A stretch of 64,000 nucleotides of DNA from Acidobacteria bacterium UBA2990 (GTDB taxonomy: Bacteria > Acidobacteriota > Vicinamibacteria > Vicinamibacterales > UBA8438), in the NCBI GenBank assembly GCA_002347025.1, contig DEAE01000024.1:113049-177048 (forward strand), written 5' to 3'. A program made the position numbers and the translations under genes. Below, one piece after another: positions 62,732 through 64,000 of this stretch (position 1 is its first letter; each line of letters starts with the position of its first letter). A model generated the notes under the pieces. The model was not told where the DNA came from. It made no database searches and saw only the letters and a program-made list of their open reading frames with translations.

Positions 62732-63244
62732 TTAGCTTGGCGTTGTTCCGGAAGCGAGGAGCAGGGCATCAGTTATGGCTTGCTCATCGTCTGGATTGGC
62801 CGTAGCGCCCTCGATCCAGACATCTCCACCTTCGAAAAATTCATGCTTCCAGATGGGAGCGATCTGTTTTACTCGCTCGATCACATAGCGGCAGGCCGAA
62901 AAGGCATCGGCCCGATGCGGCGAAGCCACAGCAATAATCACACTAGCCTCACCGATCTGCAAGGTTCCCAGTCTGTGATGGAGGGCTACCCGGACTGCCC
63001 ACCGGTCAGTAGTTTCCTCGATGATGCGCGCAAAGGCGCGCAGGGCGAGAGGTTCATATCCCTCGTACTCCAGTCGTAGGACTCGGCGGCCAGCGTTTTC
63101 GTTACGGACGATTCCAACGAAGGACGTTATGGCTCCTGGGCCGATGTCCTGCAGCGTTTTGGACGAGTCAGTATCGGTGACGGCGCGTACAACTTTTTCA
63201 AGATCTAGCGGAGCAGTCGTCACCGCGTAAAGCGGCGTTAGCAT
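62732..63244 (-). CDS. moaE: Molybdopterin synthase catalytic subunit MoaE
   Basis: Uses MoaD thiocarboxylate to convert precursor Z (cPMP) to molybdopterin. GAITSFVGIVRNENAGR, LEYEGYEPLALR, VALHHRLGTLQIGEASVIIAVASPHRADAFSA (with the conserved HR) and PIWKHEFFEGG are family motifs. The 170 residues are slightly long because of a short C-terminal tail. Start at 63244, only three bases after the thiD stop codon, so it is probably cotranscribed with thiD. Confidence 0.94.
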   Translation of the reverse strand: MLTPLYAVTTAPLDLEKVVRAVTDTDSSKTLQDIGPGAITSFVGIVRNENAGRRVLRLEYEGYEPLALRAFARIIEETTDRWAVRVALHHRLGTLQIGEASVIIAVASPHRADAFSACRYVIERVKQIAPIWKHEFFEGGDVWIEGATANPDDEQAITDALLLASGTTPS

Positions 63245-63247
63245 TCC

Positions 63248-64000
63248 CTATTGTCGCTCATTTTGCCAAAAATGATTGAGGGGTCCTTTTCCGTTACCCA
63301 TGGGCTCGGCGTGACGGATCGCTCCTTCAACATAGCGTTTTGCTTTCCTTACTGCATCGATGAGTGGGGTTTCCCGAGCTAATTCGGCTGCAATTGAGGC
63401 AGCGAACGTGCAGCCTGTTCCGTGTGTGCTCAGGCTGTCGATTCTTGGTCCGCTGAATTCAATTAACGTCCCCATGTCATCAAGGAGGTCGGTGATATGC
63501 GGGCTGTCAAAGTGACCACCGGTGATTACAACTGCATCAGCACCAAGAGCTCTGATACGGGACGCGGCTAGGCGGGCATCTTGGAATGACTCGATCTTAA
63601 GTCCGGTGAGTACTTCCGCCTCGGCTATGTTTGGAGTGACAACCCTGGCGTGCTGCAGCAGTCTTGTTCGGACTATTGCTATGGCCTCCTCGTCGAGTAA
63701 CCGGTCTCCGCTAGTGGAGAACATGACAGGGTCAACAACTACTGGAGGAGCTGAGCGTGACTCGAGTGCTGCGCAGACTGCATCGACGATTTCGGCGTTT
63801 AGAAGCATGCCAGTCTTCATGCTTCTGATATCGAAGTCTTCAAAGACCGCTGAAATTTGGGCTTCGATGACGGAGCAAGACACTGCATCGACAGCAGAGA
63901 CCGTTAGAGTATTCTGTGCAGTGACAGCTGTTACGGCTGACACGCCGTATGTATCGTGGGCTGCGAAGGTCTTCAGATCGGCTTGGATGCCAGCCCCTCC
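63248..64000 (-). CDS. thiD: Hydroxymethylpyrimidine/phosphomethylpyrimidine kinase ThiD (cut by window edge)
   Basis: Phosphorylates HMP and HMP-P in thiamine synthesis. The frame runs through the right edge: the residues there are GGAGIQADLKTFAAHDTYGVS, the family start minus about ten residues. Then VDPVMFSTSGDRLL, VVTPNIAEAEVLTGL, VITGGHF and the catalytic loop STHGTGCTFAASIAAELARE. About 251 residues are present. thiC in this window makes its substrate, though the two genes are 50 kb apart. moaE follows three bases after its stop. Confidence 0.95.
   Translation of the reverse strand, partial: GGAGIQADLKTFAAHDTYGVSAVTAVTAQNTLTVSAVDAVSCSVIEAQISAVFEDFDIRSMKTGMLLNAEIVDAVCAALESRSAPPVVVDPVMFSTSGDRLLDEEAIAIVRTRLLQHARVVTPNIAEAEVLTGLKIESFQDARLAASRIRALGADAVVITGGHFDSPHITDLLDDMGTLIEFSGPRIDSLSTHGTGCTFAASIAAELARETPLIDAVRKAKRYVEGAIRHAEPMGNGKGPLNHFWQNERQ

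Overview
The window is about 64 kb of compact chromosome from a Gram-negative bacterium. It encodes LptD, a TonB-ExbB-ExbD-ExbD cluster, Lgt/LspA and a membrane pyrophosphatase. The overall gene set (folC next to a deoxynucleoside kinase, a HEAT-cyclophilin lipoprotein, a CCGTKR zinc protein) suggests Acidobacteriota. That placement is an inference from gene content and was not tested by phylogeny. Coding is dense, GC is near 50 percent, and both strands are used in short operons. I saw no tRNA, rRNA, CRISPR array, insertion sequence or prophage.

Layout. 1-4.2 kb (minus): dnaG (cut by the left edge), mutS2, larB. 4.4-8.2 kb (plus): citrate synthase, lepA, signal peptidase I. 8.6-12.7 kb (minus): YggS-like PLP protein, DinG-type helicase, glyA. 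12.8-16.3 kb: thiC, a secreted protein of unknown function, an M20 peptidase. 16.5-21.9 kb (minus): envelope operon lptD, rfbA, rfbB and an RMD-like reductase. 22-24 kb (minus): folC and a deoxynucleoside kinase. 24.2-26.4 kb: HEAT-cyclophilin lipoprotein, then a tiny histone H1-like protein and ddl on minus. 28.2-35.8 kb (plus): tgt, yajC, secD, secF, uppP, hppA. 36-38.4 kb (plus): tonB, exbB and two exbD genes behind a near-perfect promoter, closed by a strong terminator.

38.5-42.5 kb (plus) is the odd region. It has C-rich codon use unlike its neighbours, a SprT-like metalloprotease gene with a one-base frameshift, and a very large HIT-phospholipase D-SF2 helicase-DUF3427 gene broken by an apparent microhomology deletion. 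It looks like an acquired DNA-repair or defence-type pair that is decaying, or one that carries assembly errors. Intrinsic terminators flank it on both sides.

42.6-64 kb: TPR lipoprotein, relA/spoT, ridA, rpmB, the CCGTKR zinc protein, a DksA/TraR-type regulator, lon, a plant/fungal-type zincless mutM, NUDIX, rluD, lgt, lspA, ileS, a HAD phosphatase, a HIT protein, prmC, prfA, moaD, moaE and thiD (cut by the right edge).

Functionally most genes are core: translation and its quality control (lepA, prfA, prmC, ileS, rpmB, rluD, tgt), protein export and lipoprotein maturation (secDF, yajC, lepB, lspA, lgt), envelope building (lptD, uppP, ddl, nucleotide-sugar genes), one-carbon, folate and thiamine metabolism (glyA, folC, thiC, thiD), DNA repair (mutS2, mutM, dinG) and the stringent response (relA, dksA-like). 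Several genes (lepA, thiC, ileS) have a good -10 box only a few bases before the start codon and no Shine-Dalgarno sequence, which suggests leaderless mRNAs.
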